Assembly: GCA_030220185.1 (NCBI GenBank)
Contig: JASPKZ010007432.1
Location: 124,001-188,000, forward strand
Length of the DNA stretch: 64,000 nucleotides
DNA from: Diploptera punctata
Lineage: Eukaryota > Arthropoda > Insecta > Blattodea > Blaberidae
Reading direction: 5' to 3'
Shown here: in pieces, positions 32,791-44,034 of the stretch
Position numbering within the stretch: position 1 is the stretch's first letter
Layout of the letters: each line of letters opens with the position of its first letter
The notes under the pieces: generated by a model
What the model saw: the letters and a program-made list of their open reading frames with translations, nothing else
Told to the model about the DNA's origin: nothing
Database searches by the model: none
Position numbers and translations under genes: made by a program

Positions 32791-32950
32791 AATAATAATG
32801 GCATATTTAAAGTAATATTGGGAAGTAAACATTATGAGGTTATATCATTAATAGTGAGTGGAGAACATATTTTAATCGACTCACCTCATACATTTAATGA
32901 GTCGATTAAAATATGTTCTCCACTCACTATTAATAATAATGACATGTCTA
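32791..32950. mobile_element. PLE-1 minimal foldback near exon acceptor
   Basis: About 120 bp: leader GGGAAGTAAACATTATGAGG, 47-bp inverted 3' tip, then sense 3' tip. TSD-like AATAATAATGRCATRTYTA at about 32791-32809 and 32932-32950 (three mismatches). It begins 28 bases upstream of the exon at 32782. Confidence 0.75.
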
Positions 32951-34130
32951 AGAAATAGTACATTTTGTAGCTCTTTATGTATCAAGAGCATTATGTTGAG
33001 GATTACACCTTGAGCTTACTAATATCTAAGGGCCTCTGGCCAAAGTGTTTGTAAGTTACCTAAGCGAGAAATCATCAAATAATAACAATAGTAATTACAA
33101 TATTTTATGGTTTAGTTATTTATTACTGAAGGAAATAAAATTTTTACACATTAATTGTAATAATCTCCCCAAAAATAAAAAATAAATTAATTTTAAAATT
33201 AGAATCTGACTTGTGACTTTCCTCCATTTCACTGTATTGTCCTAGAAAAAGCGTTAAAGGAAATGGGGAAATAATTTACAACATGTGACATGAAATATTT
33301 TTCTAAGTTCCAATCATACATCATGTACATGCCAACTGATGGGACATGGTTTACACCATGGAATCATGGGATGCAGCCAACATATACACAATATTTGAAC
33401 TCGCACCACCAATGAACCTAAAACCTAACCTAACACAATTTAAGTACTCTAACCTGTGAAAGACAAACCTAAAAGTTAACCAAATGCAATTTAAATACTC
33501 TAACCTGTGAAACCCAATGCACACCGATTTATTTAGTGTAAGTTAATTAGTACAGACTCTATGTTGGCTGCACTGGAATGCAGAATATTCATTAAAATCA
33601 ATATGGCTGCCACATTTTCATGTAGTTCAATATCATGAAAAATATATTCAAATAATCATTAGAAAACATGTAAAAATCATTGTAAATGGTGGGAAATCAT
33701 TTGAAAAATGAAACCCTAAGAACGAAATTTGACAGGAGTTTATGAAGGAATTAAAAAAGTTGCATCACAGATTGTAAAGTTTAGCCAGAAATTCTATCTA
33801 CGTACATATTATTATGTAAACAATCCATATAAAACATATGATATAAAGATTTGTTTAACAAAAATAATTGAAAAGGCAATGGTGGCCACAGATAAATTAC
33901 TATCCATAAAGTTTTAGGAATTTTACTGGAAAGAATATAATTCAAATGTACACTATAATGTTTAGTGGGCATAATATAAATTCTTAATGTCTTAAGGAAT
34001 AACCTAATATATTTTTTAAAAGTTCTTTAGTATGAGTACTCAAATTTGTTTTATTTGAAACCAAATACAAATATGGATACTCATACTAAATAACTTTTCA
34101 GGAATATTAGTGAAATTGAAAAATTGGCAG
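32951..34130. other. Intronic sequence; degenerate CCTAA patch
   Basis: No gene or clear element. 'acctaaaacctaacctaaca' (about 33417-33440) is a short telomere-like (CCTAA) patch, and a nearby 'actctaacctgtgaaa' segment occurs twice (33448 and 33498). Confidence 0.45.
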
Positions 34131-34620
34131 TTGCAGCACATTGTTTGTTACAGGATCATATAGTACTAGTAGTTCCTGTCACTGCTGTTGGAAGCGTAGT
34201 GCCTTTGTAAAAGCACACCACTGGACTCTTTTTTTTTTTTGCTAAATTTCTGACTTAATTCCTCTTTTCCCTTGTTATTCAATTTCTGTTATTTCTATGC
34301 TGCACTATGTAATTTTTGGTCTTCCTCTTTTTCTAGGCAATCCCTGTGAATTCCATTCAAAAGTTCTCTCAGTTCTCTTCTGAGAGTGTGTTCAATACAT
34401 TTCCATTTACAATATTTTATCCCCTTCCAGATCTCATTTTGTGATGTTACCTTCCACAATTCTTCGTTTGATAAGGTTTTAGGTCACCAGAATTTCAAAA
34501 TAAATCTTAGGCATCTGTTTACATATACTTGCAATTTTTTTTACATAATACAATTGTTCCTATCCAAGTATCACACCTATATAGCAATATACTTTTCACA
34601 CTGCTATTAAATAGTCTTAA
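34130..34620 (-). mobile_element. LINE C-terminal remnant, heavily decayed
   Basis: Minus-strand fragments (KRKTKNYIVQHRN, VQWCAFTKALRF) resemble the RTE-like end, with many stops. Confidence 0.4.
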
Positions 34621-34644
34621 TTTAAGAAAGAAAAATTAATGTTT

Positions 34645-34990
34645 GTCCCGTGCCATAGCCGAGCGGTTAAGGTAGGAAGCCTTGGCGCAGAGCTATGGGA
34701 CTTGCGCTGGTTCGAGTCTCCATGGGGGAAGAAATGTTCTCATGATATTTCGGCCAGTATGGGACCGGTGCCCACCCAGTATCGTGAGGCAATTGGGTAG
34801 CTACAATAAGTGGCGGCTCCAGGTTGAGGAACCAGCTATAACGGCTGGGGGACTCGACATGCTAACCACATGTCACCCCTACACTGGCTGTTGATCATCA
34901 ACCTCTATGATTGACACACGTGGATGTGAAGGACCAGCAGCCAGCTGGTAAAAGGGCAACCGCTGAAAAGTGGAAAGACCCTCAATCGGA
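34645..34990 (+). mobile_element. tRNA-derived SINE (family S2)
   Basis: Head: 'gccatagccgagcggttaag' (A box) and 'gctggttcgagtctccatgg' (B box). Body with 'gggaccggtgcccacccagt' and 'ctaaccacatgtcacccct'. Confidence 0.85.
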
Positions 34991-35220
34991 AAATTAATGT
35001 TTGACACAGGATTTGAACCCTGAACCTCTCGTTCTCTATATGAGTGTGCAGTCTAATTATACCATTCAAACGATACAAAGATCAACAACTCTTTCAACTT
35101 ATACAATTCTCGTTCATGAAAGAAATGTTAATGTTTGTATGTCGTTTGAATGGTGTAATTAGGCAGCACACTCGTACAGTGTCCAGGGTTCAAATCCAGG
35201 TTCAAACATTAATTTCTCTT
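34990..35220. mobile_element. tRNA-like foldback
   Basis: About 34985-35080 ('gtttgacacaggatttgaac') and 35135-35215 ('cagggttcaaatccaggttc') are inverted copies of one tRNA-like unit with different tips. Same layout as the other tRNA foldbacks. Confidence 0.6.
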
Positions 35221-35679
35221 TCTTAAATTAGATTCTATCTAGGATTGTAAAATGTTAATATAAATAAAAACATTTAAAAAAAGTCTTAATTTAGTTCTAG
35301 TTAAGATTTGTTTAGATTTCCATATGAGTGACAATTGGATAGGATCATATAACTGGAGAAGAAATTACACTATTAAAATATTCAGAAAATCAACAAAACT
35401 TATGGGAATATATTTTCTTCAGTAATAAAAATTGATATGAAATAACACTACAACATAATTTATTAATAGGATGAATTGGAAATATTCACCTCATGTCACA
35501 TTTTGTTCTCTCACATGGACATCTTCAGTGAACATCTTCACTAATCTCAACTAGTATCTGACTAATAAAAAGTGTTGTATGTATTATTCTTCCCTCATAT
35601 CGTTGTTTCTGTTAGACATATGTTTTAAGTATTGTTTATTTTTTATTATTTCACTCACCTCATACATCATAACTTCTTG

Positions 35680-35724
35680 CAGACCTAGGTTTCATCACAC
35701 CATTTGTGACATTCTCAATGCTGT
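35680..35724 (-). ncRNA. Hammerhead-like motif, PLE-3
   Basis: Stem I AGCA/TGCA, core TTGAGAA plus T, stem II TCACA/TGTGA, GAAA, stem III ACC/GGT, triplet GTC. Confidence 0.6.
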
Positions 35725-36414
35725 GTCTCACGTTCACAACTGACGTCCAACAGCCTTCTATCCTGCAGACTAACCTCCGCGCCATCTGATGGCTGACCGA
35801 CGAATTTCCTAATCAGTCCTCTCTCCTTATAACTGGGTATTTCAAAATTCATAGTTGTATTTTCATTCTTGCGTATGTAATTTTTTTCCCAAATTGTGAG
35901 TTCCTTCGGTTTTTCCAATTGTTTAAGTAATTTTGTTTTGGTTTCTATTCTATGTTTTTCTGACCAGGCATGTGCAGCTATTGCAGATTTTTCAGTTTCT
36001 CCATTTTTAATATTTCTGAGGTGTTCTTTTAATATTGTATTTAGATTCCTTTTTGTTTTTCCTATATATATCTTTTCACAAACAAAAAGGAATCTAAATA
36101 CAAGATTAAAAAGAACACCTCAGAAATGTTAAAAATGGAGAAACCGAAAAATCTGCAATAGCTGCACATGCCTGGTCAGAAAAACATAGAATAGAAACCA
36201 AAACAAAATTACTTAAACAATTGGAAAAACCGAAGGAACTCACAATTTGGGAAAAAATTTACATATGCAAGAATGAAAATACAACTATGAATTTTGAAAT
36301 ACCCGGTTATAAGGAGAGAGGACTGATTAGGAAATTCGTTGGTCAGTCATCAGATGGCGCGGAGGTCAGTCTGCAGGATAGAAGGCAGTTGGGTGTCAGT
36401 TGTGAACGTGACAC

Positions 36415-36458
36415 AGCATTGAGAAGTCACAAATGGTGTGATGAAACCTAGGTCTGCA
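36415..36458 (+). ncRNA. Hammerhead-like motif, PLE-3 inverted arm
   Basis: Stem I GCA/TGC, core TTGAGAA, stem II TCACA/TGTGA, GAAA, ACC/GGT, triplet GTC. It overlaps the end of the ORF. Confidence 0.6.
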
Positions 36459-36547
36459 AGAAGTTATGAAGTATGAGGTGAGTGAAATAATAAAAAATAA
36501 ACAATACTAAAAAACCTCATAGTGTTATTTCCTATATACATAACTTA

Positions 36548-36595
36548 ATATGTTTTAAGGCTTGTTAACCTCATCCTCAGTAGTTACAGACTAGT
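36548..36595 (-). ncRNA. Hammerhead-like motif, PLE-7, cut by PLE-3
   Basis: CTGAGGA-T-GAGGTT...AGCCTT, then AAAAC. Stem II has a T-G wobble where the 37926 copy has C-G. The 3' part lies across the PLE-3 insertion, at about 35610-35629. Confidence 0.55.
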
Positions 36596-37925
36596 ATTTC
36601 TCAAGTTGTTGTCCCTGGATCTCGACTCCTGCGTCCTCTTTCTGTGGTTCAAAGAACTTGCTAATTAGGTTCCTTTCTCCAGGAATTTCAAAATTCATAA
36701 TTCTCTCCTTGTTTTTGTGTATGTAGATTTTTTTTCCATATGGTGAGTTTGTTTGTGTTTTCTAACTGTTTTCATAATTTTGTGTTTAAATCTATTTTTT
36801 TTGTTTTTCTGATCAAACGTGAGCAGCTAATGCAGATTTTTTACTACCCCTTTTTTTACATTTCTTATGTGTTCTTTGGTTCTAATGGCTAAATTTCTCT
36901 TTGTTTTCCCTATGTATATATCTTACCACATTGTGCACATTTTATTTGAAATATTGCCGATTTTTTACTGTCATCAATTTGCTCATTTTTGTTGGTTTTT
37001 ATTAGTTTGTTTAGGCTATGATCATTCTTTGGTGCTAATCTGATATTAAATTTTTCAAAAATCTTTTGGAATTGACTGTGTGTCCATGGGTGACATGTGA
37101 ATTTCCTGTATTTCACCACTTCCTTTGGTTTATCTATTTGAGTATTTTCATTCCTTTATTTATTTTTTTTTTACTTTCATTTTTTTTGTATAATTTTCTC
37201 CTCAAAATCATTTTCTTTTGCCACTTCAATTATATGTTTTTTCTCTAACTCATAATTTTCTCTGTTCAAGGATATGTTTATCTATCTATGTGATAGACAA
37301 TTGAAGACTGCCATTTTGTGTGAAATATGGTTGAATCCAATTGATTTAATGTAGTTATCTGTGTGTGAATCGTTTCTATAAATGCAAAATTCTATTTTAT
37401 TTTTTCCTCATTTGTATGTAATTTCAGATCTAAAAATGGTATTTGTTTATTCTCTTCTGTTTCTAATGTAAATTTGATTAATGTCTTCTGAATATTTAGG
37501 AGATTTAAGCCATCTTCTATGTTTTTGTTTAACTATAGTGATAATATCGTCCACATGTCTGCACCAGAATTTGAACATGTGAGAATGTGCTTTTGTTATT
37601 TTGCATTCAAAATCACTCATGAATAGATTCACCAAAAAAGGGGATAATGGGTTACCCATTGATAGTCCTGACTTTTGTATGTAGAAATTTCCTTTGTATG
37701 TAAAAAAACATTTGATTGACACAGAGTTCGATTAATTTTAAATACTCTTCTCTACTCTCTTTGATGATATTGTTTCTAATTAGCCAACTGTTCAAAATTT
37801 GTAATGTTTCTTCTTTTGGATCACTGGTAAACAATGCCATTACATCAAAACAAACTATTCTATCTGCAGGTTCTATTTTAATTTTATCTAATTTCTCTAC
37901 CAACTTGAGAAAAACCAGTCTGTAA

Positions 37926-37968
37926 CTACTGAGGACGAGGCTAACAAGCCTTGAAACATATGTCTAAC
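37926..37968 (+). ncRNA. Hammerhead-ribozyme-like motif, PLE-7 inverted tip
   Basis: Core CTGAGGA, extra C, stem II GAGGCT/AGCCTT with loop AACA, GAAA, stem III ACA/TGT around TA, cleavage triplet GTC. One of the cleanest folds in the window. Confidence 0.75.
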
Positions 37969-38092
37969 AGAAACAACGATATGAGGTAAGAATAACACAG
38001 ACAACACAATTTATTATATAAAACCTCATAATGTTACTTCCTATTGTATTTTCAAATAGTATCTGACTTTAAATGTCATATTTAAATTTTAA

Positions 38093-38252
38093 TACTTTCC
38101 AATACTGGACAATTTTATTTTGAAAAGAAAAATTAACGTTTGAAATGGGACTTGATCCATGGACCTCTGGCTCTACAGCCATTATGCTCTCCATTACACC
38201 ATTCAAGCTCCGATAATTTTCTAAATAAAATTGGTCCAGTATACTGGAAAGT
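38093..38252. mobile_element. tRNA-like foldback
   Basis: 'actttccaatactggacaat' and its inverted partner 'ccagtatactggaaagt' enclose a degraded tRNA-like unit ('cttgatccatggacctctgg'). Confidence 0.55.
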
Positions 38253-38257
38253 TTGAA

Positions 38258-38400
38258 CTTTTATAGGAATTAATCACTATGAGGTTTAATTTATGATAAA
38301 ATCAAATGTTTCCTATCCCTCCTCATATAAATCTTCTAAGTAGATCACAATTTCGAGACCACAACGGTCTTCATCAGTACAATCTTGGCAATTGTACTGA
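38258..38400. mobile_element. PLE-9 tip: leader plus inverted 3' end
   Basis: Leader TATAGGAATTAATCACTATG then AGG at about 38262-38284, followed by an inverted tip ('cctcatataaatc') with a hammerhead-like motif. It is cut by the LINE that starts near 38400. Confidence 0.6.
38340..38380 (-). ncRNA. Hammerhead-ribozyme-like motif, PLE-9
   Basis: Stem I GTA/TAC, canonical core CTGATGA, extra A, stem II GACC/GGTC with loop GTTGT, TC, GAAA, then ATTGTGATC giving triplet ATC. Confidence 0.7.
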
Positions 38401-38549
38401 GATGAAATAAACAGTGTCATGGCGGACAGTGAGTAGTGAATATACTGGTCGCTCGTGTTTTTGCACAGTTTTCAGCAGGTGATTGTTTGTGTTTTACAGG
38501 TAGTATAGGATATTTTGAAATTATTTGTGTGTACATTTATTCTGTAATA

Positions 38550-39206
38550 ATGGCGCCACGCAAAACAAAGAATTCCGACGAGAATAAAGAAGAAATGACA
38601 AAGCGTGTGATGCAGGAATGTTTGAGGGACCCTGCCATGTTGCAGCTGCTAAAGGACTCGGTGCGTGAGGCTATAGTGAGTGAGTTGAAAACAACCATAG
38701 ATCGGAACACTGAGGTCATTAAACAGTTGGAGCTGTCGTTACAGGAAAGGGATACTAAAATAATGAAACTAGAACAACTGTTGTGCGAAAAAACTGATTC
38801 CCTTGAACAGTACCAACGCCGCCAATGCTTACGTATCTTTGGCATCCCGGAGATGGACGCTGAGGATACAGACAAAATAGCTATCGATGTGGCGTCTAAA
38901 ATAGGTATTAAATTGGAAACATGCGATATAGATAGGAGTCATCGTGTGGGGAGAAAGGCGGACCGGCCACGGCCGGTTATCGTCAAATTCGTAAGCTATC
39001 GGAAAAGGAGAGAGGTTTTCCAGAACAAAAAACAGCTGAAAGGGAGTGGTGTTACAATTAGGGAAGACTTAACTCAAATGAGGTATAAGCTATTAAAAGA
39101 ATGCATCACCAAATATGGTGTAACAAATGTGTGGACAATTGACGGAGCAATCCATGTTAAAGAAGGAGATAACAAACGCATCATTCTCCGGGCCTCAGAA
39201 ATATAA
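38550..39206 (+). CDS. LINE ORF1 (coiled coil + RRM-like RNA-binding protein)
   Basis: 218 residues from ATG at 38550. An upstream GTG at 38436 keeps the frame open, but the ATG has the usual basic start (MAPRKTK). Residues about 35-90 are heptad-like and charged (ELKTTIDRNTEVIKQLEL, ERDTKIMKLEQLL), a likely trimerising coiled coil. LRIFGIPE (about 93-100) and DRSHRVGRK...RPRPVIVKF (about 125-145) are hallmarks of the RRM-like domain in L1/CR1 ORF1 proteins, followed by a basic C-terminal domain (TIREDLTQMRYKLLKE). These proteins bind LINE RNA as a chaperone. Stop TAA at 39204; the gap to ORF2 is about 113 bases. Confidence 0.8.
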   Translation: MAPRKTKNSDENKEEMTKRVMQECLRDPAMLQLLKDSVREAIVSELKTTIDRNTEVIKQLELSLQERDTKIMKLEQLLCEKTDSLEQYQRRQCLRIFGIPEMDAEDTDKIAIDVASKIGIKLETCDIDRSHRVGRKADRPRPVIVKFVSYRKRREVFQNKKQLKGSGVTIREDLTQMRYKLLKECITKYGVTNVWTIDGAIHVKEGDNKRIILRASEI

Positions 39207-39319
39207 TTAGTGCAAACACGGCCAGTGAATAACCGACAGTTATCACTTTAAACATTTTATTAATAGTACATAAAATTAAGATATTCTTAGTGACGTGATA
39301 CCAAGTTTAGTTTGTAAGT

Positions 39320-42261
39320 TTGTTGAAATATTTTACGACCATTTTTCGTTTAAATGATGATTTTCCTTTGACAGTCTTTGACAGGCTACAGGACAATAAC
39401 CTTCCCACTCCCCTTCTCGACCCCACTACTTCAAGGAATGCTTTAGAAATAGCTTTGTCCACATACCCTACTTCCTTGCAGGTAGCCCATTTCAATGCTC
39501 AGAGTATTACTGCTCATATAGATGAGATCAGAACTATTTTCTTCTCTTTAAATATTCATGCTCTTCTCATATCTGAAACGTGGCTAAATCCCACCATTAC
39601 CTCTTCTTTAATTGACATGGATGGTTATACTTTTCTTAGACACGATCGTGTTTACAGTCGCGGGGGCGGTATTGGAGCCTTCGTTAGAACAGACCTTACT
39701 CCTAAAATTGTGTATCTATCTAATAACGAACCATCTGCCGAAATTATGTTCATAGAAATATTTGTCAGTTTCAAAAAATGTCTTCTCTGTGTAGTATACC
39801 AACCTCCTAAAATAAAAGCCATCGCTGAAATTGAGTCCACTTTACAAAACGCGCGAATACAATATGAACACGTTATCGTTATGGGCGACTTTAATATAAA
39901 TATACTAGACACTGATAACAGACATACACAACAACTGATGGCTACGTTCCAGGCTTGTGATATGACACTCCTACCCCTACGACCTACACATCACACTCAT
40001 CACTCTGAGACGTTACTTGACTTAATTGCAACTAATAATCCAGACAGAGTACTTACTCACGGGCAACTGCCAGCCCCGGGAATATCAGCACATGATATTA
40101 TATTCTTAGCATATTCACTGCAGTGCCCTAAACCGACTCGAAAGACTATTACGTATAGAGACTTAAAACATATAGACAATGCAACCCTAATTGAAGAAGC
40201 TATGCAGATGCCGTGGCATTCAATATGGACGCTGCATTCTGTAGATGAAAAAGTTGAGACACTAAATGACTTTATACTACAATTATACAACAGACATGCC
40301 CCACCAAAAACTAAACTCGTGAAACGACGCCCTGCACCCTGGATGACTCTTTCAATTCGTAACTTGATGACTGATAGAGACGCAGCACATAAGAAATATA
40401 GACTCAACAAAACAGACACAAGTCTCACTCAATATAAACAGTTACGTAACAAGACAAATCAAGCTATAAGAAACGCCAAACTTAGACATTTATACAACCT
40501 AACAAATACCAATACTTCAGAAATCTGGAAAAACTTGAATAGAATGGGAATTGGGAGAAAAGACACACAGGTAGACAAATTACCTGTTTCCCTGGACACA
40601 CTCAATAATCACTTCACAGGTATAACTACTACTCCAAAGGATAAAGAACAAACAATAAATGAATTATCACTGACAAATCAACCCGACAGAGAACATTTCC
40701 ACTTCTCATATGTTACAGACTACGACGTAAAGAAAGCCATCATGCGAATAAAAACCAAAGCAGAAGGAACTGACCGTATAAATATTACTTTACTGAATAA
40801 AATAATCGAAGCTATACTACCTACTATAACTCATATTTTTAACTCCTCACTACAAACTTCTACATATCCCTCATTGTGGAAACAAGCCCTCGTACGTCCA
40901 CTGCCTAAAGTTAAAACGCCCTCAACCCCGAACGACTTTCGACCCATTAGCATTTTACCTACTCTTTCAAAAGCTCTGGAACGATTAGTCCATAAACAAC
41001 TGACTGAATACCTAAATGATTACAACCTTCTAGATCAATTTCAGTCAGGCTTCAGGACAGGACACAATACAAATACTGCTCTACTAAATATTTGCGAAGA
41101 CATACGCGAAGCTGCTGATAATCGAAAACTTACCATTCTTACATTACTGGACTTTAGTAAAGCATTCGACACGGTAGACTTGGACTTATTGTTGCATAAA
41201 CTTAAAAACCTCTTACTCTCTGATAGTGCCACGAAATGGTTCAATTCCTACCTTCATGAGCGCCAGCAATCTGTTATAGGAAATCATACATTATGTTCTT
41301 CTTGGTCCTTCCGTAAAGCTGGGGTTCCACAGGGTTCGGTACTTGGACCTTTGCTTTTTTCAATCTACATAAATGACATATCTAACTCCCTAAAGCATTG
41401 CAAACATAATTTATTTGCAGACGACATGCAAATCTACATCCACACAGACAAATATTCACTAAATGACGCTGTTGCCAAAATTAACGAGGATCTTGACTCA
41501 CTAATGACTTGGACAGTTAAATATGGACTGCAATTAAATCCTAAAAAGTCACAATCAATCATTATGGGTCATCAGAGACTATTATCTACAATTAACCTAA
41601 ACACAGTTTCGCATGTGTCACTAAACGGAGTTCAAATCCCTTATAGTGAGACAGTAAAAATTCTAGGAGTATTTATTGACAAAACTTAAATTGGAATACA
41701 CAAATAAACCATACATGCAAAACAGTCTTCTCAATAATACATTCATTAAATCGTGTACGAAATTGTTTGCCATTCGCCCTTAGGAAAATGTTAGTAGAAA
41801 CACTTGCAATGCCCCATTTTGATTATTGTGACACTCTTTTTACAGACTTAAATATTATTTCCACTCAAAGACTTCAACGTGTTCATAATTCTTGCGCACG
41901 TTTTATTTGTGGTATTCGCAAATTTGACCATGTTACACCGTCCCTGGAACAATTATCGTGGTTTCGTCTAAGAGATCGTAGAACTGTCCATTCCCTATCC
42001 CTTCTCTATAAAATACTTCACACATCATCGCCTAATTATTTATCACGCCGCTTCATCAGACTATCCGACACACATAATCTTGACACTCGATCCCATCAGC
42101 ACATTGTCCTTTATATCCCGCCTCATCACACTGTATATTATTCATTATCTTTTACGGTGTCACTTACCAAAACATGGAATTCCCTTCCACCCTATGTCAG
42201 AGACTGTCAAACTATAACATCCTTCAAAAACAAACTAAAGAATTATTTAATAACAAACTAA
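39320..42261 (+). pseudogene. LINE ORF2 (AP endonuclease + reverse transcriptase), one frameshift
   Basis: The open frame 39320-41689 carries AP endonuclease motifs (VAHFNAQSI, LLISETWLNP with catalytic Glu, HVIVMGDFNINILD, GISAHDII). The RT follows: NDFRPISILPTLSKALERLV, QSGFRTGHNTNTALL, LLDFSKAFDTVD, GVPQGSVLGPLLFSIYINDI and FADDMQIYI near 41413-41437. At about 41686 one base is missing (ACTTAA), ending the frame. The other frame continues as NWNTQINHT and then 41767-42261 (LVETLAMPHFDYCDTLF, LPPYVRDCQTITSFKNKLK). No in-frame ATG lies near the 5' end, so its start is unclear. Confidence 0.85.
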
Positions 42262-42669
42262 CTTATACACCTCACTGATAGTATTCTTTTAGCAATATTA
42301 ATATATTTAATTATTTATGTAAATAATATTAAGAATAACAAATATTTTTATTTGTTTTGTTTTAAATATTGTATAATCGTAAAATTAGTTTTCTATATCT
42401 CATTATTTTCCTGTTTTTTATATACACTAGACAGGGACAATTTAATATGTCTTGCTTGTATACATTTTATTATTAGTTTTAGTCTTAATTTTAACTAATA
42501 TTAACTGGTTGTATTATAGATCGTAATATGTATATTAGATATTATCTTTTGATCAAATTTGTACTTAGTGTTTAATATTAGAGTTAATTAAGATTGTTAT
42601 ATTCTTATGTAATATATGTTTGTCCTGGTGAGTGGAAGAGACGGCCACATGGCCTTAACTCCACCAGGC

Positions 42670-42696
42670 TAAATAAATAAATCTTAAATCTTAAAT
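42670..42696 (+). repeat. LINE 3' tail, AAATCTT heptamer repeat
   Basis: Three consecutive AAATCTT units follow AAATAAAT, at the exact 3' end of the LINE. Confidence 0.85.
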
Positions 42697-42697
42697 C

Positions 42698-43071
42698 TTA
42701 AATTCAACATTCCTGGTTTCTCTCCTGGCATGGCATACTTGTAACCGACTTCTGAGGTTGGGGCGCCTGAAAGGCGGGGTTACGTGGCCCCGATGATATG
42801 ATGGATGATGATGATGATGATGATAATGGTGCGCCAGGAAAGTTCCTAATCCTAAGCTTAACCTAAGATGAATATGAATGATGATGATTGCGATGTCCAT
42901 ATGATTTCGGGGACTGTTTGGGCCTTAAAGTTTTCCTGACATGTGTCTTATGGGTGAGGAAAAAGCCCCGATAAAAACCTCACCCAGAAAAACTGTCTCG
43001 ACTGGGGATCGAACCCGGGCCTGCTGCGTGACAAGGCAGCATGCTACCCCGAGTCCACAGCGGTGGACATG
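42698..43071 (-). mobile_element. tRNA-derived SINE (family S1)
   Basis: Close copy of 31780-32162. Head at the right end (GGTAGCATGCTGCCTTGTCA, GGGTTCGATCCCC on the minus strand); a (GAT)n stretch lies in the body. Confidence 0.85.
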
Positions 43072-43209
43072 TTAAAATTTAAATATAAAATCAAAATATA
43101 AAACTATAATGCTTTAAAAGGTAGTGTAAAAATTCTTTAAAAAATATGTATTTAATAGAAGATGTCAGATGGCTATGGTAGCACTGACTATTTGCTTTCA
43201 GACAAAAAA

Positions 43210-43335
43210 GAATATTGTATACGAGGAAAGAAAAATTGACGGTTGTGTCAGTGCTTGAATTGTATAACAGACAGTTTAGAGGTTAGAGCTGGAGGTCCAG
43301 GGTGTGAGTCCCAGTTCAAGAGTTTTTTTTTTTTC
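43210..43335 (+). mobile_element. tRNA-like repeat, degenerate
   Basis: 'gaaagaaaaattgacggttg' and 'ggtgtgagtcccagttcaag' resemble the body and B box of the tRNA-like unit at 38093-38252 and 34990-35220. Confidence 0.45.
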
Positions 43336-43479
43336 AAAATAATATCTGACTGTTGATTGTCATATATTCTTCCCCTCCTAAAAATTAAATATTTTCATCA
43401 AAATGAAATAACACCTTAGAAATGTAAGATATGGAGAAAATAAAGATGGGCAGTAACTATTTATGTGTGGATTAAAAAT

Positions 43480-44030
43480 AATTTGAGTTTCTTTGGTGCC
43501 TTGTAATTTCTTTTTTTTTTCTGATATTACAGCTAATGAAATCCCCTTTTTTTGCACAATATATCATCAAATTGATCATATTTATGGATTAAAAATAACA
43601 GGAACCCTCAGGGGTCCTCATCTAGGGGATATGTGGATGGCGACCACAAGGTGCCCAAGCTGTGCAAAACATTTCTTCCACTTACTTGTGTTTTGCACTC
43701 TTTTAACTTTACTATCTAACCTCTCTTGGTTAACTCTTGTTTTTTCGATCCCAATGCTATTAGGGCATCCGAGGGCTAGGGAGTCCTTCCTTTTTTTCCA
43801 TTTTGTCTTTCCTTTATTTTCTTTTCTTCTCCAGAAAAGCCTGACCAGAGGCTATAAGATGGCAGCCCCATCACTGGTCTTGCCTTCCTTTGGCCAGCAA
43901 CCAATCGAAGGGACTATTATTATGCTTTCAAGTCTTATACGAGAATTTCCCATAAGGGAAAATTTTCTATAGGATCGTAACAGGCCTTGGCCTAATACTT
44001 GGAAGGAAGAAGAAGAGAAGAAGAAATAAC
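43480..44030 (+). repeat. Composite repeat ending in a LINE 3' tip
   Basis: 'gaccagaggctataagatgg' resembles 28785. 43955-44030 is the (GAA)n-tailed LINE tip ('gaaaattttctataggatcg' with 'taacaggccttggcctaata'). Confidence 0.5.
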
Positions 44031-44034
44031 AGGA

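Larger units (their letters stand above)
35618..36559 (-). mobile_element. PLE-3 foldback, nested, exact 12-bp TSD
   Basis: TSD ATATGTTTTAAG at 35618-35629 and 36548-36559, inside the PLE-7 hammerhead. 918 bp: leader (minus, about 36545-36515), inverted arm (plus sense, about 36085-36510) and sense arm (about 36080-35630). Both arms encode the GIY-YIG C-terminus; plus-strand KPKELTIWEKIYICKNEN, then YKERGLIRKFVGQSSDGAEV. Confidence 0.9.
35552..38068 (-). mobile_element. PLE-7 insertion with exact 12-bp TSD, carrying a nested PLE-3
   Basis: TSD TAGTATCTGACT at 35552-35563 and 38057-38068. On the minus strand it starts with a leader (GGAAGTAACATTATGAGG) and an inverted 3' tip with a ribozyme motif (38045-37926). 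RT follows: DRIVCFDVMALFTSDPKEET, GLSMGNPLSPFLVNLFMSDF and FWCRHVDDIITIV (37903-37447). Then come the linker KYRKFTCHPWTHSQFQKIF and KSAIFQIKCAQCGKIY (37119-36910) and a decayed GIY-YIG end. The PLE-3 insert at 35630-36547 splits its 3' tip. Confidence 0.88.
38400..42697 (+). mobile_element. CR1/L2-type LINE, nearly full length
   Basis: About 4.3 kb with two ORFs in order, a 5' leader of about 150 bases, a 3' UTR of about 430 bases and, instead of poly(A), a short run of AAATCTT heptamers at 42670-42696. The ORF2 type and the tandem-oligomer tail both fit the CR1/L2 group. Only one frameshift was seen in ORF2, so the copy is young. It inserted into a PLE-9 tip, and a SINE S1 copy directly abuts its 3' tail. 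Confidence 0.82.

Noticed and set aside
33417..33440. Interstitial telomere
   Set aside because: Only about three imperfect CCTAA units; too short to call.
36221..36451. Host gene for a GIY-YIG nuclease
   Set aside because: Every GIY-YIG frame in the window is adjacent to PLE RT pieces, leader motifs or TSDs, and all are truncated or frameshifted.
42691..42900. Histidine-rich metal-binding protein on the minus strand
   Set aside because: It is the (GAT)n stretch of SINE S1 read in one frame.
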